From Candidatus Rhodoferax mariagerensis (GTDB lineage: Bacteria > Pseudomonadota > Gammaproteobacteria > Burkholderiales > Burkholderiaceae_C), in contig JADKAW010000011.1 of NCBI GenBank assembly GCA_016719055.1, forward strand, positions 62,001 to 126,000: 64,000 nucleotides of DNA, given 5' to 3'. Positions 1 to 9,959 of this stretch are shown here, piece by piece. A program made the position numbers and the translations under genes. The notes below the pieces were generated by a model. That model did no database searches. It was not told where the DNA came from and was given only the letters and a program-made list of their open reading frames with translations. Position 1 is the stretch's first letter, and every line of letters starts with the position of its first letter.

Positions 1-81
1 TCAAATCGAGGGCCGCGGTCAAATCCGTCCGAACCCCGTTTGACGGGTCACGCCATTGACAGGGCATAGAAAGGGATTCTC

Positions 82-3000
82 GTGAAATCAGGTATCAGAG
101 ACAACAGGACTAGGGGCAAAGTCGCAGAATTCCTGAAGGAGAAGGCCACCAGCGGCAGCCGCCTTTCAGTCGTGTCTGCTTACTTCACCATTTATGCCTA
201 CGAAGCCCTCAGCGATCAGCTTGACGGAATCGAATCCCTCCAGTTCCTGTTCGGTGAGCCCAAATTCGTTCAAACGCTAGACCCCGAGAAGACCGACAAA
301 AAAGCCTTTAAGATTGAAGACGAAGGGTTGGAGCTTGCCAACCGACTTCAGCAAAAGGAAGTCGCCCGCCGTTGCGCCGAATGGATCACCAGCAAGGTCG
401 AAATCCGCTCCATCCGCGAAGCCAACCTGCTGCACGGCAAGCTGTACCACATTGACGATGGCCGACGCGAACACGCCCTGATGGGCAGCTCCAACTTCAC
501 GCAACGCGGTTTAGGCCTGGCTGCAGCGCCCAATATCGAGTTGAACATGGTGGTCGATAGCGACCGCGACCGTACCGACTTGAAAGCATGGTTTGATGAA
601 TTGTGGTCAGACACAGCGCTGGTTGAAGATGTCAAAGCCAAGGTGCTGGAGTATTTGGCCCAGCTCTATGTGGACCATTCCCCGGAGTTCATCTACTTCA
701 AGACCCTGTTCCACGTCTTTGAAAAGTTTCTTTCTGGCCAAGAAGAACAAGCCCAGTTCTTTGACAACACCGCCATCACGGATACGGAAATCTGGAAAAC
801 CCTTTTTGAATTCCAGAAGGATGGCGTCAAGGGTGCCGTTCAAAAAATCAACACCCACAACGGCTGCATCTTGGCCGACAGCGTGGGTTTGGGTAAAACC
901 TATTCGGCGCTAGCCGTCATCAAATACTTTGAACTGCGTAACCACCGCGTTCTGGTGCTGTGTCCCAAAAAGCTACGGGAGAACTGGACGGTTTATCTCG
1001 GTAGCAACATGACCGAACTAAACCCCTTCGTGCGGGACCGCTTTAGCTACATGGTCCTTTCCCACACCGATCTATCCCGAGAGTCTGGCAGGGCTGGTGA
1101 CGTTGACCTGGGGACTATCAACTGGGGCAACTTCGATTTGGTGGTAATTGATGAATCCCACAACTTCCGTAACAACGTCAAAGGCAAACGCGACGAGGAA
1201 GGCAACGTCATTAAGCAAAGCCGTTACGAGCGCTTAATGCAAGACATCATTCAGGCCGGGGTCAAAACCAAGGTGATGTTGCTGTCCGCCACGCCAGTCA
1301 ACAACGACTTGAAAGACCTGCGTAACCAGCTCTATTTAGTTTCCGAGGGGCGCGACCACGCACTGATGCCCACCACCGGCATTGCAAGCATCAAGCAAAC
1401 GCTGGACGCAGCCCAAAAGACCTTTACCGCATGGGCAAAGAAGCCTGTAACAGGCACTGGCGACCGCGACCCTAAAGACCTGATGGACGGGCTGCCCGCA
1501 GGCTTCTTCACTTTGCTGGACGAATTGACCATTGCCCGGTCCCGCAAACATATTCAAAAGTACTACCGCGCCTCCATGGCGCAAATTGGCAAATTTCCCA
1601 AGCGGGCCAAACCGATTTCCAAGTACTCGGAGATTGATAGCAAGGGCCGCTTCCCCACCTACGACAAACTGAACGAAGAGATTGAGAAGTACCAGCTCGC
1701 TCTGTTCAAACCGTCTATCTATGTGCTGCCCCAATACAAGGATCAGTACCAGGGCGAAACCAATGTGCGCAATTTCAGCCAGGAGAACCGTGAGAAGTTT
1801 TTGATCGGCATGATGAAGGTGAACTTCTTGAAGCGGCTGGAAAGTTCGGTCAAATCGTTCGCCATCACCATGGAGCGCACCGTCACCAAGATTGAAGACT
1901 TGGAAGAGCGCCTTAGCGCCTACCAAAAGCTGCGAGACGGCAAAGCGCAGGACTTGCAAGCCACCTTGTTCTTGATGGAAGCGGAAGAGGACGAAGAACT
2001 GCGTGAAGCATTTGAGGTGGGTACTCTCAAATACCGCATGGAGCATATGGATGTAGACCGTTGGCTGGCGGATTTGGCCACCGACAAACGCCAGCTATCC
2101 ATGCTGGCCGAAAGTGCTGGTGGCGTTACACCTGAGCGTGATGCCAAGCTGGCGGAGCTCAAAGCCATCATCAAAGCCAAGGTCACAAGCCCCAGCACGA
2201 ACAGCCGGGGCGAAGCCAACCGAAAGATCATCGTGTTCTGCGCGTTTGCAGATACGGCCTCATATTTGTACGAACAACTGGAGCCGTGGTCCAGCACCAC
2301 CCTGCGCAGCCATATTGCGCTGGTGTCTGGCGGTGCCCGTCCCAATCGCTCCACGTTTGGCACGGCAGAGTTCAACCAAATTCTGACTAACTTTGCACCC
2401 CGCGCCAAGCAGCGCGCCAAGATGTCCAAGATGCCGCAAGACGGTGAAATTGACATATTGATCGCCACCGATTGCATTTCTGAGGGCCAGAACCTCCAGG
2501 ATTGTGACTACCTGGTCAACTACGACATCCACTGGAATCCGGTCCGCATCATCCAGCGCTTTGGCCGTATTGACCGCATCGGCAGCCCGAACGACACCAT
2601 CCAGCTCGTCAACTTCTGGCCCACGCCAGACCTGAACAAATACATCAACCTCAAAAATCGGGTAGAGGCGCGCATGGCACTGGTGGATATTTCTGCCACC
2701 AACGAAGACAACGTGCTGACCAATGCAGAACTGGAAGAGCTTATTCACCAAGACCTGAAGTACCGCGACAAGCAACTCATGCGCCTGAAAGACGAGGTGC
2801 TGGACCTGGAAGACTTCAACGAATCCGTGGCGCTAAACGAGTTCAGCCTGGACGACTTCCGCATGGACCTTAGTAACTACGTGGAAGCCAACCGCACGAA
2901 ACTGCAGGACGCGCCCTTTGGTCTGTATGGCGTGGTGCCCGCCAGCACCGAGCACGCCACGGTCAAGCCAGGTGTCATTTACTGCCTACGCCAGCAACAG

Positions 3001-3396
3001 CACAAGGCGGCGCAGGGCACCGAAGCGAATAGCCAAGCTGTCAACCCATTGAGCCCGTATTTCTTGGTCTACATACTGGCCGACGGCGCAGTGCGCTACA
3101 ACTTTGCCGCGCCCAAGCAAGTGCTGGAAATCTTCCGCGCCCTGTGCCAGGGCAAGACCGAACCCTATACACACCTGTGCAAGCTGTTTGACGAGCAAAC
3201 CCGCCATGGGCAAGACATGAGCGCGTATTCCGCAATGCTGGACAAAACCGTAGCGGCCATCGTGGCCCAGTTCACCCGGAAAAACGCCGCCAACCTGTTC
3301 ACGGGCCGGGGCGGCAAACTCATGGATGCAACCAAGGCGGTGAAAGGCAACAACGACTTTGAGCTCATCACCTGGCTGGTGATCAAAACGCAATGA
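82..3396 (+). CDS. PLD-nuclease / SNF2-type helicase fusion (defence-type)
   Basis: Predicted 1104-aa DNA translocase with an N-terminal phospholipase-D-type nuclease domain. The PLD domain covers about residues 1-190 and has one HKD-type motif (H118, K120, D125) followed by a GSSN turn. The helicase part has a Walker A GLGKT around 269-273, a DESH box at 357-360, a LLSATP motif, and QRFGRIDR at 825-832, which is the arginine-finger motif VI of SNF2/superfamily 2 enzymes. Start is GTG with an AAAGGGA ribosome site just upstream. The stop overlaps the next gene by 4 bases (ATGA), so this is the first gene of a coupled three-gene operon with a methylase and an ATPase. A single HKD motif implies the nuclease would act as a dimer, as known for that family. 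The role in restriction is inferred from the neighbours. Confidence 0.85.
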   Translation: MKSGIRDNRTRGKVAEFLKEKATSGSRLSVVSAYFTIYAYEALSDQLDGIESLQFLFGEPKFVQTLDPEKTDKKAFKIEDEGLELANRLQQKEVARRCAEWITSKVEIRSIREANLLHGKLYHIDDGRREHALMGSSNFTQRGLGLAAAPNIELNMVVDSDRDRTDLKAWFDELWSDTALVEDVKAKVLEYLAQLYVDHSPEFIYFKTLFHVFEKFLSGQEEQAQFFDNTAITDTEIWKTLFEFQKDGVKGAVQKINTHNGCILADSVGLGKTYSALAVIKYFELRNHRVLVLCPKKLRENWTVYLGSNMTELNPFVRDRFSYMVLSHTDLSRESGRAGDVDLGTINWGNFDLVVIDESHNFRNNVKGKRDEEGNVIKQSRYERLMQDIIQAGVKTKVMLLSATPVNNDLKDLRNQLYLVSEGRDHALMPTTGIASIKQTLDAAQKTFTAWAKKPVTGTGDRDPKDLMDGLPAGFFTLLDELTIARSRKHIQKYYRASMAQIGKFPKRAKPISKYSEIDSKGRFPTYDKLNEEIEKYQLALFKPSIYVLPQYKDQYQGETNVRNFSQENREKFLIGMMKVNFLKRLESSVKSFAITMERTVTKIEDLEERLSAYQKLRDGKAQDLQATLFLMEAEEDEELREAFEVGTLKYRMEHMDVDRWLADLATDKRQLSMLAESAGGVTPERDAKLAELKAIIKAKVTSPSTNSRGEANRKIIVFCAFADTASYLYEQLEPWSSTTLRSHIALVSGGARPNRSTFGTAEFNQILTNFAPRAKQRAKMSKMPQDGEIDILIATDCISEGQNLQDCDYLVNYDIHWNPVRIIQRFGRIDRIGSPNDTIQLVNFWPTPDLNKYINLKNRVEARMALVDISATNEDNVLTNAELEELIHQDLKYRDKQLMRLKDEVLDLEDFNESVALNEFSLDDFRMDLSNYVEANRTKLQDAPFGLYGVVPASTEHATVKPGVIYCLRQQQHKAAQGTEANSQAVNPLSPYFLVYILADGAVRYNFAAPKQVLEIFRALCQGKTEPYTHLCKLFDEQTRHGQDMSAYSAMLDKTVAAIVAQFTRKNAANLFTGRGGKLMDATKAVKGNNDFELITWLVIKTQ

Positions 3397-6300
3397 CAGA
3401 CTTACAAACAAAGCTCTCTATCCGGGAGGCTATTACTCGTTTCACTTCGCAGCCACTTCGGTCGGCATCGCTCGGTCTGTTCGCGTCTCTGGGATACCAG
3501 TCAGACCGGACTATTGCAATAGATTCCGTGGAGGATTTTTGCACCCAGTTCGACCCCAGCGGACTGCTCGCTCATCCCCGCGTCCAAAAGTCGAACTGGA
3601 AAGCTATCGAACTGCTGTTCCAGCTCACCGACGAAGAGCTGTCGCGCAACGCCACCCTGTTCAAAGACACCGCTGTCAGAGCATCCCTGCTTCAGTCCTA
3701 TGTGTTCTTTGCGGTGGAGCTCCAGCCGGGTGACTACGCACGGGGCAAGCTGGCCGGCATCATCCGCCAGATCAACCGCGTCTTTCCCATGCCTGTCATG
3801 GTGCTGTTCAAGGTGGCGGGTAATTTGTCCATTGCCGTCATCAACCGCAGGCAAAACAAGCGCGATGAAAGCAAAGATGTCTTGGGCAAGGTCACGCTGA
3901 TCCAAAACATCTCAACAGTCAAACCGCATCCGGGTCACCTGGACATTCTGGCTTCGTTCTCGACCACGGAACTGCTTGCCCGCAAGAAGCCCATCGGCAA
4001 CTTCGACCAACTCCACGCCGCGTGGGAAGACGTATTCAACGTTGAACTACTCAACAAGCGTTTTTATGAAGAACTGTCCAACTGGTATTTTTGGGCACGC
4101 AAGCAGGTCAGTTTCCCGGCGGACTTGGAGCCTGACGAAGTCACTCGCAATGCCACCAGCGTCATCCGCCTATTGACCCGGCTGATCTTCTGCTGGTTCC
4201 TGAAAGAAAAAGACCTCATCCCCGATCATTTGTTTGACCAGGATGCCGTCGCCAACGCCTTGAATTCTGTCGGTGAAGAGGAAAGTACCTACTACCACGC
4301 CATTCTGCAAAACCTGTTTTTTGCAACACTCAACCAACCCATGAATGTCGATGGCGAGGCCGCCAGGCAGTTTGCTGCGGACGGTGCTTTTCATGAAAAC
4401 ATGAACCAGCACGGCATTAAAACGCTTTATCGCTACAAAAAATGTTTCCGTCAGCCGGATCGGGCGCTAGGGCTATTCGAGGACATTCCGTTTCTAAACG
4501 GTGGCTTGTTCGCCTGCCTTGACACAGAGGACGACACCGGCAAGGTGCAATATGCCGACGGCTTTTCGCGCAACGCAAAAAAGCAGCCCATCGTCCCCAA
4601 CCGACTGTTTTTTGCAGCGCCGCAGATCGTTGACCTGAGCGATGACTTTGGCGATGCCAAGAAGAAAAAGGCCAGCGTGCGCGGTCTGCTGCACATACTG
4701 CACGGCTACAAATTCACCATTGCCGAAAGTACGCCGGTAGAGCAAGAAATCGCCCTCGACCCCGAACTGCTGGGCAATGTGTTTGAAAACCTGCTGGCCA
4801 GCTATAACCCCGAAACCGGCACCAACGCCCGCCGCCAGACCGGCTCGTTTTACACCCCGCGCCCCATCGTGGATTACATGGTGGACGAATCCCTCAAAGC
4901 CTATCTTGCAGATGCCATGGTCAAAGCCTTGCCCACCACCACGGCGGCTGATGCCATGACAGGGCTGGACATTCTGTTTGCTTACACCGAGAAAGAACAC
5001 GCTTTTTCAGAAGCAGAGATTGACGCGCTCATAACCGCCATCAACGCATGCAACATACTCGACCCGGCGTGCGGGTCGGGAGCCTACCCTATGGGCATCT
5101 TGCACAAGCTGGTGTTCATTCTGGGCAAGCTGGACCCGCACAATGAAAAATGGCGGCAGCGCCAGGTGGCCAAGGCTGAGGAAATTGAAGATGTGCAGGC
5201 GCGTGAATCGTCGGTGCAAGCCATCAACAACGACTTTGCCAACAACGCGCTGGACTATGGCCGCAAGCTGTACCTGATTGAAAAATGCATCTACGGTGCT
5301 GACATACAGCCCATTGCCATCCAGATTTCAAAGCTGCGCTTCTTTATCTCGTTGATTTGCGACCAGCGCACCCACAGCGACAAGGCGCGTAATCTGGGTG
5401 TGCGGCCGCTGCCCAATCTGGAAACCAAGTTTGTTGCTGCCAATACGCTGTTGGGCCTGAACCTACCCAAAAACCGTAGCCTGTTTGAAAATGAAACGGC
5501 CATCCGACTGGAAAAAGAACTGGAAAAAGTGCGTCACACTTACTTTTCAGCCCAGACCCGCAAAGCCAAGCTGGCGCTGCAAAAGAAGGACCGGGAACTC
5601 ACAAAGAAGATCATCGACGAACTCAAGCACGACTCCTTTGGCAATGAAGACGTGTACCGCCGCATCGCCTGGAACCCGTACGACCACCACAGCGTGGCGG
5701 ACTTCTTTGATCCCGGCAAGATGTTTGGCCCCGCATTGGACGATGGTTTTGATGTCGTCATTGGCAACCCACCCTATGTGCAGATTCAAAAATTCAAGGC
5801 TTCGGATAAAGCCGCGTGGGTCGAGCAAAAGTTCAAAACCTATACCGCATCAGCCGACATTTATTGCCTGTTCTATGAGCGCGGTGTTCGCCTCCTGAAG
5901 GACGGTGGACACCTGAGCTACATCACATCCAACAAGTGGATGCGTGCGGGCTATGGGGAAGCGCTTCGTCAGTATTTGGCTAAGGACGTAGAGACCCAAA
6001 GCGTGATGGACTTTGGCATGGCGCAGAACTTTGGTGCTGCGACCACCTACACCTGCATCGTGCAACTTGCCAAGCGCTCCGCCAGGGGCTCGACACGTGG
6101 TTGTTATGTGGCCGATGACAAAGCAGCGGTGGCGGACCCAAGTGATTATTTCGAGCAAAACGCACTGCCGATGAAGGGGCTGGATGAAACGCCTTGGGTC
6201 GTACTGCCCGCTGCGCGACAACGTATCAAGCTTGCCGTCGAGGAACAGGGCGTGCCGCTTGAGAAATGGCAAATTCAAATCAACTATGGCATCAAGACGG

Positions 6301-7268
6301 GTAACAACGATGCGTTTTACATCAAGACGGCGCAGCGCGACGCATTCATTTCTGAAGACTCGCGTTGCGCTGACTTGATCGTCCCGTTGCTTCGAGGCCG
6401 CAACGTGGGTCGGTACGCTACTGAGTGGGATTCTGTGGACGAGAAAAAATGGATGATTGCTACTTTTCCGTCGCGTGATTTGAAGCTTGAAACAATTCCA
6501 TTGCCGATTTCTCGACACCTGCAAGAGTTCCGTGAAGCGCTGGAACCGAAGCCTCGCGACTGGAGTGGTGAAAATTGGCGAGGGCGAAAAACGGGGACAT
6601 ATCAATGGTTCGAGACGCAAGACCCAATTTCCTACCACGCGGATTTCCTCAAGCCGAAAGTCATCTACCCGAACATGACGAAGTACCTGCCGTTCTACTT
6701 GGACACGGTGAATCACTTTTTCATTAACGACAAGGCATTCATCCTGACGAGTGAAGCCGAATCTTTGCCCTACTTAGCCGCTGCCTTGAACTCATCCTTG
6801 TTTCGTTGCTGCTTCCGCGACAACTTCCCTGAATTGATGGGCAACACCTATGAAGTCCGCAAAATCTTCATGGACAACATCCCCATCAAGAAGCCCACTG
6901 CGCAGCAAGCTGCCTTGTTCGAGGCGCTGGTTCCCATGGTGCAAGCCACCAAGGCCGAATCGCAGAAGTCAGGCAATTCCGAACTTAAAAGCGTTGCGGT
7001 GTTTCTGGAGGAAGTGATTGATGCCTTCGTGATGGAAGTCTATTTTGCGGATCACATGGCCGAACACCGTCTTGGCATCATGGCCCACGTCACGCCGCTG
7101 TTGCAAGACTTCGATGCCGCTGCATCGCCAGCAGAACAGGTGGCAGCAGCCCAGCAGTTCTACGCCCAGGCCAACGACAGCAAGCACCCCATTCGCAACA
7201 TCCTCATCCGCATACCCGTTGACAGCCCAGACTTGTTGGCCGTGATTCAGCGTGAAGGCGCGGTATGA
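3393..7268 (+). CDS. Large Eco57I-type adenine-specific DNA methylase / restriction protein
   Basis: 1291-aa N6-adenine DNA methyltransferase of the Eco57I/PglX type. AdoMet-binding motif I is DPACGSG at residues 557-563 and the catalytic motif IV is NPPY at 792-795; the order is that of gamma-class enzymes. The first ~450 residues are a conserved region upstream of the methylase core, and the last ~400 resemble the target-recognition region of type IIG enzymes. I could not identify a clear PD-(D/E)xK nuclease motif, so cleavage may be supplied by the PLD domain of the upstream helicase. ATG overlaps the helicase stop (ATGA) and its own stop overlaps the ATPase start. Much longer than a stand-alone methylase (about 300-500 aa). 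Function as modification plus recognition subunit is inference. Confidence 0.85.
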   Translation: MTDLQTKLSIREAITRFTSQPLRSASLGLFASLGYQSDRTIAIDSVEDFCTQFDPSGLLAHPRVQKSNWKAIELLFQLTDEELSRNATLFKDTAVRASLLQSYVFFAVELQPGDYARGKLAGIIRQINRVFPMPVMVLFKVAGNLSIAVINRRQNKRDESKDVLGKVTLIQNISTVKPHPGHLDILASFSTTELLARKKPIGNFDQLHAAWEDVFNVELLNKRFYEELSNWYFWARKQVSFPADLEPDEVTRNATSVIRLLTRLIFCWFLKEKDLIPDHLFDQDAVANALNSVGEEESTYYHAILQNLFFATLNQPMNVDGEAARQFAADGAFHENMNQHGIKTLYRYKKCFRQPDRALGLFEDIPFLNGGLFACLDTEDDTGKVQYADGFSRNAKKQPIVPNRLFFAAPQIVDLSDDFGDAKKKKASVRGLLHILHGYKFTIAESTPVEQEIALDPELLGNVFENLLASYNPETGTNARRQTGSFYTPRPIVDYMVDESLKAYLADAMVKALPTTTAADAMTGLDILFAYTEKEHAFSEAEIDALITAINACNILDPACGSGAYPMGILHKLVFILGKLDPHNEKWRQRQVAKAEEIEDVQARESSVQAINNDFANNALDYGRKLYLIEKCIYGADIQPIAIQISKLRFFISLICDQRTHSDKARNLGVRPLPNLETKFVAANTLLGLNLPKNRSLFENETAIRLEKELEKVRHTYFSAQTRKAKLALQKKDRELTKKIIDELKHDSFGNEDVYRRIAWNPYDHHSVADFFDPGKMFGPALDDGFDVVIGNPPYVQIQKFKASDKAAWVEQKFKTYTASADIYCLFYERGVRLLKDGGHLSYITSNKWMRAGYGEALRQYLAKDVETQSVMDFGMAQNFGAATTYTCIVQLAKRSARGSTRGCYVADDKAAVADPSDYFEQNALPMKGLDETPWVVLPAARQRIKLAVEEQGVPLEKWQIQINYGIKTGNNDAFYIKTAQRDAFISEDSRCADLIVPLLRGRNVGRYATEWDSVDEKKWMIATFPSRDLKLETIPLPISRHLQEFREALEPKPRDWSGENWRGRKTGTYQWFETQDPISYHADFLKPKVIYPNMTKYLPFYLDTVNHFFINDKAFILTSEAESLPYLAAALNSSLFRCCFRDNFPELMGNTYEVRKIFMDNIPIKKPTAQQAALFEALVPMVQATKAESQKSGNSELKSVAVFLEEVIDAFVMEVYFADHMAEHRLGIMAHVTPLLQDFDAAASPAEQVAAAQQFYAQANDSKHPIRNILIRIPVDSPDLLAVIQREGAV

Positions 7269-8926
7269 GCACGCAGCGCGTTGAACGCATTGAGGTTCGC
7301 GCCTTCAAGGCGTTCAAACACCTCGATTTCAAGCTGGATGGTCGCCACTTGCTGGCCCATGGTGGCAATGGGGCTGGCAAGTCTTCGCTGTATTGGACGC
7401 TGTACACGTTTCTGCAAAGTGCCGCGAAAGACACGCCCAACGTTGCCAAGTATTTTGATGATTCCGGGCCGCAAAGCCTGCTGAACGTCCACGCCACACC
7501 GGCGGAGCGCGCAACCGCAGCCGTGGTCGTGTCGATCAAAGACGACACTCGCACATCCGCCGCCGTGTACTCGCTGTCAAACGAACAGCATGACACCAAG
7601 GCGAACCCCGATGTACTGAAAGCCAACCTGGCCAGCGACTTCATTACCTACCGGGTGTTGTCCAGCTTCTACCAGTTTCGCAACTCACAGGCCATTGACC
7701 TCTGGCCGGTGTTTGAGCAGGAAATTTTGCCTTTTGCGCAGGGCACGTCCACCAAGGACATTGCCACCCTCTGGCACAAACTGAAGACCGCTGATCCATT
7801 TATCCAGTCGAAGGCCAGCGGAGAAGCCGCCTGGTATAGAAAGGGGCGCTATGAGCGCTTTGATGCGGACATTGCCCGATTCAATCAGGCGTTGGACGAG
7901 GTATTGGCCAGCATTTCTGCACAAGCCCAGCTTTTTTATAACGCGCATTTTTCTGAGCCAGGCACTACGGTCGTATTGAAGGTTGGCGCAACGGTGAAGG
8001 CATCCAGATATGACCGGTACGCGCACAGATTTACCGTGCCGAGCATTGGTTTTGAGATAGCGCTCAACGGCAATGTGGTGCGCAAGCCGCAGTCATTTTT
8101 GAATGAAGCCAAGCTGACCCAACTAGCCCTGTCTGTCCGCTTTGGTGCAACGCTGGCCCACCTGCATGACTCGCCCATGAAGCTGCTGGTGCTGGACGAT
8201 TTATTGATCAGCCTGGACATGAACAATCGCATGAAGGTGGTGGACATCATCTTGAGCGAAACGTTTGCCGAGCACCAGAAAATTATCCTGACACACGACC
8301 TGGGGTTCTTCAATGAGTTCCGGCGGCGCATTGGTGGCAGACACGCAGAGTGGTCATTTCAGCGCTTCGTTGGCAGCGCCGATACCGAAATCCGGTTGCA
8401 AGAAGACAAGAGCCAACTTCAAAAAGCAGAGGAATACCTGCACGGCGAGAGTTTGGACGAAGCAGCCAATTGCATTCGCAAGGCGGCAGAAGATACCGCC
8501 AAACGTTTTCGAGAGCTCACAGTTGTACCCACCAAGGACTTTTTGACTTTGACCGACCAGTTGCGTTGGGCACGCAACAAGCTGTTGGAGAAGCTGCCTA
8601 CAAAGCTCTACGAGAAAGTATTGAAGGGGTTGCCTGAAAAACACCGACGGTACTTGGTACCTGATTCGGATGTTGACCTTTCGGCCATACCTGCGATCAC
8701 TCCTGACGAACTTGCTGTTCTCAGCCGATTGCGAAAGCAATTGCGCACACTGGTCACCAGTGAGCACTGGGGAATGATTGAAAACGCCAAAGTGATTGAC
8801 GACGTGCTCGCGACAACTGAGCGCGTCCTCAATCCGGGCTCGCACGGTGGAGAAGCTCCGCTCTACAAAGAGGAAGTGCGCCAGGCGCTTGAACTTGTCA
8901 AGAAGCTGGAGAAATGCCTTTCGTAG
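7265..8926 (+). CDS. SMC/RecF-like AAA ATPase of the methylase-helicase operon
   Basis: 553-aa ABC/SMC-superfamily ATPase. The N-terminus starts with a RecF/SMC-style strand ('FKAFKHLDFKLDG') and a Walker A GGNGAGKSS (K39). The Walker B aspartates are D311-D312 in LLVLDD, followed by a D-loop-like 'LISLDMNNR', so the two ATPase half-motifs are separated by about 270 residues, as in OLD/RecF proteins with a short insert. The C-terminal ~200 residues are helical and of unknown function; no Toprim nuclease domain was recognised, so it is not a classical OLD nuclease. Starts within the stop of the methylase gene (ATGA), third gene of the operon. It probably senses DNA ends or regulates the methylase/helicase complex, by inference only. 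Confidence 0.8.
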   Translation: MSTQRVERIEVRAFKAFKHLDFKLDGRHLLAHGGNGAGKSSLYWTLYTFLQSAAKDTPNVAKYFDDSGPQSLLNVHATPAERATAAVVVSIKDDTRTSAAVYSLSNEQHDTKANPDVLKANLASDFITYRVLSSFYQFRNSQAIDLWPVFEQEILPFAQGTSTKDIATLWHKLKTADPFIQSKASGEAAWYRKGRYERFDADIARFNQALDEVLASISAQAQLFYNAHFSEPGTTVVLKVGATVKASRYDRYAHRFTVPSIGFEIALNGNVVRKPQSFLNEAKLTQLALSVRFGATLAHLHDSPMKLLVLDDLLISLDMNNRMKVVDIILSETFAEHQKIILTHDLGFFNEFRRRIGGRHAEWSFQRFVGSADTEIRLQEDKSQLQKAEEYLHGESLDEAANCIRKAAEDTAKRFRELTVVPTKDFLTLTDQLRWARNKLLEKLPTKLYEKVLKGLPEKHRRYLVPDSDVDLSAIPAITPDELAVLSRLRKQLRTLVTSEHWGMIENAKVIDDVLATTERVLNPGSHGGEAPLYKEEVRQALELVKKLEKCLS

Positions 8927-8960
8927 CTCCAATGCGGTGAAATGTTTATGCCAAATCAGC

Positions 8961-9005
8961 CTGTAGCCCCCGTAGATACTGCGCAATCAGCTACTAAAAC
9001 CATAG
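8961..9005 (+). repeat. Dispersed palindromic repeat, copy 1
   Basis: Intergenic copy of a short repeat seen at several places in this window: a CTGTAGCCC half, a GCGCAATCAGCTACT centre and a CATAG end. It fills most of the 100-bp gap between the ATPase gene and the DinD-like gene. Confidence 0.5.
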
Positions 9006-9026
9006 TGAATGTAAGGTAACGCCGCC

Positions 9027-9959
9027 ATGAAGAAAGCAACCAACGCCACCGAACCCGCTAACCACATTGCCGTGTTCCAGGAGTCAAGCATCCGCCGGGT
9101 CTGGCACAACGAGGAATGGTGGTTTGCCCTCAGCGACGTGGTGGCTGTGTTGACCGACTCGGTGGACGTGAAGCAATACATCAAGAAAATGCGCAGCCGT
9201 GACCCGGCCCTGGACGCCAACTGGGGTACAACCTGTACCCCCCTTGTGCTGCTGGCCCCCGACGGCAAGATGCGTGAAACCAATTGCGCCAATACCGAGG
9301 GGCTATTCCGCATCATCCAGTCCATACCATCACCCAAGGCCGAGCCCTTCAAACGCTGGCTGGCGCAGGTGGGTTACGAACGGGTGAAGGAAATCGAAAA
9401 CCCCGAACTGGCCAGCGCCCGCGCCCGCGAGCTGTACCAGGCCAAGGGCTACCCACAGGCGTGGATCGAGAAGCGGCTGCGCTCCATCTCCGTGCGCGGG
9501 GAGCTGACGGACGAGTGGAAGGCGCGCGGCGTGGCTGAGGGCAAAGAGTATTCCATCCTGACCGCCGAAATCGCCCGGGCAACCTTTGGCGTGACGCCCA
9601 GCGAACACAGCCAACTCAAAAAACTGGATCAGGTCAAGACCGGCAACAACCTGCGCGACCACATGACCGACCTGGAGCTGATCTTCACCATGCTGGGCGA
9701 AGCCAGCACCACCGAGATTGCCAGGCGCAGCGATGCCCTGGGTTTTGTTGAAAACCGCACGTCCGCCAGACAGGGCGGCACCATCGCCGGTAACGCTCGC
9801 AAAGCTCTGGAGGCCAAGACGGGCAACAAGGTGGTGAGCGGGGCCAATTACCTTGCGGCACCTGCCACACCAGATTTGCTTGGCGATGCCACGCCTGCAC
9901 AGTCCGGCAAGCCCAAATCGCGTGCGCGGGTGAAGAAACCCAAAGCCGATGGATCATGA
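9027..9959 (+). CDS. DinD-like / BRO-N domain protein
   Basis: 310-aa protein with an N-terminal BRO-N (prophage antirepressor) domain ('SDVVAVLTDSVDVKQYIKKM', then a 'NTEGLFRIIQSIPSPKAEPFKRWLA' type ending split here for brevity) and a C-terminal part that matches the layout of DNA-damage-inducible DinD ('DHMTDLELIFTMLGEA' and an 'AGNARKALEAKTG' stretch). BRO-N proteins bind DNA, and DinD of E. coli acts on RecA filaments; which applies here is unknown. ATG at 9027. Its stop overlaps the start of the following kinase gene (ATGA), so the two are translationally coupled. The Lys/Arg/Pro-rich tail (last 25 residues) is probably disordered. Confidence 0.75.
   Translation: MKKATNATEPANHIAVFQESSIRRVWHNEEWWFALSDVVAVLTDSVDVKQYIKKMRSRDPALDANWGTTCTPLVLLAPDGKMRETNCANTEGLFRIIQSIPSPKAEPFKRWLAQVGYERVKEIENPELASARARELYQAKGYPQAWIEKRLRSISVRGELTDEWKARGVAEGKEYSILTAEIARATFGVTPSEHSQLKKLDQVKTGNNLRDHMTDLELIFTMLGEASTTEIARRSDALGFVENRTSARQGGTIAGNARKALEAKTGNKVVSGANYLAAPATPDLLGDATPAQSGKPKSRARVKKPKADGS

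Noticed and set aside
82..8926. DISARM or BREX system
   Set aside because: No DUF1998, separate PLD, PglZ, BrxC or Lon-like gene accompanies the helicase and methylase.
7265..8926. OLD-family nuclease
   Set aside because: Only the ATPase motifs are visible; I found no Toprim DxD region in the C-terminal part.
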